DNA from: DATARH01 sp036264235 | GTDB taxonomy: Bacteria > Pseudomonadota > Alphaproteobacteria > ATCC43930 > CGMCC-115725 | DNA length: 15,435 bases | NCBI GenBank assembly: GCA_036264235.1 | Contig: DATARH010000150.1 | Coordinates: 1 to 15,435 of the forward strand | Reading direction: 5' to 3' | Shown here: positions 14,555-15,435 of the stretch, in pieces | Position numbering within the stretch: the first letter of the stretch is position 1 | Layout: every line of letters starts with the position of its first letter | Translations under genes and position numbers: made by a program | The notes under the pieces: model-generated | Databases searched by the model: none | Seen by the model: the letters and a program-made list of their open reading frames with translations, nothing else | What the model was told of the DNA's origin: nothing

Positions 14555-14613
14555 TGGCGGCGGTCATCCTCTCCCGATTTGCAGGGCTCGGCAAAGCTAA
14601 AATCGTCGCCCGG

Positions 14614-14708
14614 CGGCGCTCCTGCGCGGCTTCCGCGACGGCGCCGGAGGATCCGGGATGCTGGCCTACCTGCGCACCCTCGGCATCACCGCCGCGCCGC
14701 GTGGTTGA
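14614..14708 (+). pseudogene. Remnant of a second TetR/WHG regulator (C-terminal tail only)
   Basis: Bases 14658-14708 encode MLAYLRTLGITAAPRG and a stop, matching the intact TetR end (VLIYLRGLGIIAAPTD and stop, 13085-13135) at about 37 of 51 bases. Just upstream, in another frame, RRS and then APED (14641-14652) mirrors RRSLPMSPED of the intact gene. So the tail survives with a small deletion and a frameshift, while the rest of the gene, including the DNA-binding domain, is gone. It lies divergent to the MFS gene and immediately before the DUF2852 promoter. The homology is short and rests on my hand alignment. Confidence 0.6.
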
Positions 14709-14726
14709 ATTTTTTCGCGCCGCTTC

Positions 14727-14755
14727 TTGACTCGCTGCTGGGCCAGGAATATGTG
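14727..14755 (+). promoter_or_regulatory. Candidate sigma-70 promoter of the DUF2852 gene
   Basis: TTGACT (14727-14732), a 17-base spacer and TATGTG (14750-14755) form a plausible -35/-10 pair. The -10 overlaps the left arm of the adjacent perfect inverted repeat, as expected for a repressed promoter. Confidence 0.45.
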
Positions 14756-14775
14756 AATGTTTATAACATTCACAT
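14751..14775. promoter_or_regulatory. Perfect 11-bp inverted repeat, likely operator
   Basis: Arms ATGTGAATGTT (14751-14761) and AACATTCACAT (14765-14775) are exact reverse complements around a 3-base spacer. It is strongly AT-rich against its surroundings, overlaps the candidate -10 and ends 10 bases before the preferred DUF2852 start. The size fits a dimeric repressor of the TetR, GntR or MarR kind. It also shares ATGT...AACAT with the palindrome at the intact tetR start. Confidence 0.65.
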
Positions 14776-14785
14776 GGTGAGCGCC

Positions 14786-15259
14786 ATGACGACGATCGCG
14801 GCACGCCTCGACGATTTCGGCAGACCGGCGTGGATCGCCGTGATGATCGCCGGCTTCATCCTGTGCTGGCCGGTCGGCCTGATCATCCTCGGATACATCA
14901 TTGGGAGCGGACGAATGAGCTGCTGGACCCCGCAAGCCGGCGAGCGCTGGCAGGATCGCATGGACCGCATGCAGCGGCGGATGCAGGACAAGATGGAGCG
15001 CGTGCAGCAGCGGATGCAGAGCCGCGGCGGCTGGTGCGGCCCGCGCGCCTGGACCGCAAGCGCGGCCGGGCCGAGCAGCGGCAACCGCGCCTTCGACGAA
15101 TACCGCGAGGAGACGCTGCGCCGCCTCGAAGACGAGCAGCGCGAGTTCCTGGATTTCCTCGACCGGCTGCGTCATGCCAAGGACAAGGCCGAGTTCGACC
15201 AGTTCATGGCCGAGCGCCGCCGCCACTCGGAAGGGCCGGCGCCGCAAGCCGAAATCTAA
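14786..15259 (+). CDS. DUF2852 family membrane/coiled-coil protein
   Basis: A 157-residue protein of the DUF2852 type, common in alphaproteobacteria and of unknown function. MTTIAARLDDFGRPAW leads to a single hydrophobic segment (about 16-40, containing the ILCWPVGLIILGYIIG stretch). A helix follows with Met at 59, 62, 66, 70 and 77 (Val at 73) in 3-4 spacing, among Arg/Gln/Asp/Glu. After a Gly/Ser-rich linker, a second charged helix contains FDEYREETLRRLEDEQREF and ends polar. This predicts an inner-membrane protein with a cytoplasmic coiled coil. The ATG at 14786 is chosen because GGTGAG lies 4 bases before it; an ATG at 14774 would add four residues but begins inside the palindrome. The long open frame upstream is antisense to the MFS gene. 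Expression is probably under a repressor acting at the palindrome. Confidence 0.85.
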   Translation: MTTIAARLDDFGRPAWIAVMIAGFILCWPVGLIILGYIIGSGRMSCWTPQAGERWQDRMDRMQRRMQDKMERVQQRMQSRGGWCGPRAWTASAAGPSSGNRAFDEYREETLRRLEDEQREFLDFLDRLRHAKDKAEFDQFMAERRRHSEGPAPQAEI

Positions 15260-15272
15260 CTAGAGCTGAACC

Positions 15273-15305
15273 ATGTGGCCGGGTTTATCCCGGCCACCCA
15301 CGTCT
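15273..15305 (+). repeat. REP-like palindromic repeat, copy A
   Basis: A 33-bp unit with a perfect 9-bp stem, GTGGCCGGG-tttat-CCCGGCCAC (15275-15297), followed by CCACGTCT. It starts 14 bases after the DUF2852 stop and may also end its transcript, though there is no clear T-run. The inverted copy at 15329-15361 matches at 26 of 33 positions. Confidence 0.75.
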
Positions 15306-15328
15306 TTGTTTCGGACAATCGAACTGTG

Positions 15329-15361
15329 AGCCGTGGGTACCCGGGACAAGTCCGGGCACAT
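15329..15361 (-). repeat. REP-like palindromic repeat, copy B (inverted)
   Basis: Read on the minus strand this 33-bp unit aligns without gaps to copy A: ATGTG.CCGG..TT.TCCCGG..ACCCACG.CT. Its stem is less perfect (CCCGG/CCGGG core with one bulge). The pair, head to head with 23 bases between, has the layout of a two-REP mosaic element. Confidence 0.7.
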
Positions 15362-15378
15362 TGGGTCTGTTTACGTTG

Positions 15379-15435
15379 TCAACCGCCTCGCCGCCGGATG
15401 AAGTCGAGCGTCGCTTCGGCGGCGCGGTCGGCATG
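15379..15435 (-). CDS. Probable 3' end of a minus-strand gene (partial)
   Basis: On the minus strand the last 57 bases read HADRAAEATLDFIRRRGG and a TGA stop at 15379-15381. Ending right after a REP pair and having typical codon use, it looks like the C-terminus of a gene entering from beyond the window. HADRAAEATLDFI resembles the final helix of alpha/beta hydrolases, where an H near the end is catalytic, but 18 residues are too few to assign a family. Confidence 0.4.
   Translation of the reverse strand, partial: HADRAAEATLDFIRRRGG

Noticed and set aside
13442..14773. A long open frame upstream of and in frame with DUF2852
   Set aside because: It is antisense to the MFS transporter and highly Arg/Gln/Asp-rich; DUF2852 proteins begin at about the 14786 Met.
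14751..14775. Transcription terminator hairpin
   Set aside because: The arms are AT-rich, sit just before a gene start and overlap a promoter, so an operator is the better reading.

Overview
The window looks like chromosomal DNA of a high-GC alphaproteobacterium, most likely Hyphomicrobiales (Bradyrhizobium/Rhodopseudomonas/Xanthobacteraceae-like). The basis is strong G/C bias at third codon positions, a plant-type glutathione reductase, a DUF2852 protein, TTAACCAT (CtrA-type) sites before a ParA-like gene, and two kinds of palindromic repeat of the sort scattered through rhizobial genomes. No RNA genes, CRISPR array or complete transposon were seen.

Region 1 (1-7032) is an accessory catabolic/uptake cluster. 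The 3' end of an isocitrate lyase/PEP mutase family gene overlaps an amidohydrolase-2 gene by one base. Then come a family-5 (peptide/opine-type) periplasmic binding protein (SBP1) and an NADPH-dependent FMN reductase. Convergent to these, on the minus strand, lie a second, divergent family-5 binding protein (SBP2) and an SsuD-like flavin monooxygenase. The layout is a mirror: element - SBP1 - flavin reductase >< monooxygenase - SBP2 - element. The reductase and monooxygenase could form a two-component oxygenase. No permease or ATPase gene for the binding proteins is in view. Two copies of a 105-107 bp cruciform repeat bound this unit in inverted orientation, and the first possible start codon of each binding protein lies in the apical loop of its repeat.

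Region 2 (7057-9474) holds glutathione reductase (minus) divergent from an SDR oxidoreductase (plus).

Region 3 (9475-11950) is the most unusual part. A ParA/MinD-type ATPase with a 220-residue acidic Ala/Glu-rich N-terminal extension is followed after 6 bases by an IstB-type AAA+ ATPase that has no IstA transposase and carries a foreign-looking N-terminal extension. The upstream region carries two inverted TTAACCAT boxes and a near TTAA-N7-TTAA site. I read this as a domesticated ATPase pair, possibly under cell-cycle control.

Region 4 (11957-15435) contains a RidA protein, a divergent TetR/WHG regulator with an operator-like palindrome over its own start, a metabolite:H+ symporter-family MFS transporter, the decayed tail of a second TetR gene, and a DUF2852 membrane/coiled-coil protein behind a perfect 11-bp inverted repeat that overlaps its promoter. 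An inverted pair of REP-like palindromes and the probable end of another minus-strand gene close the window.
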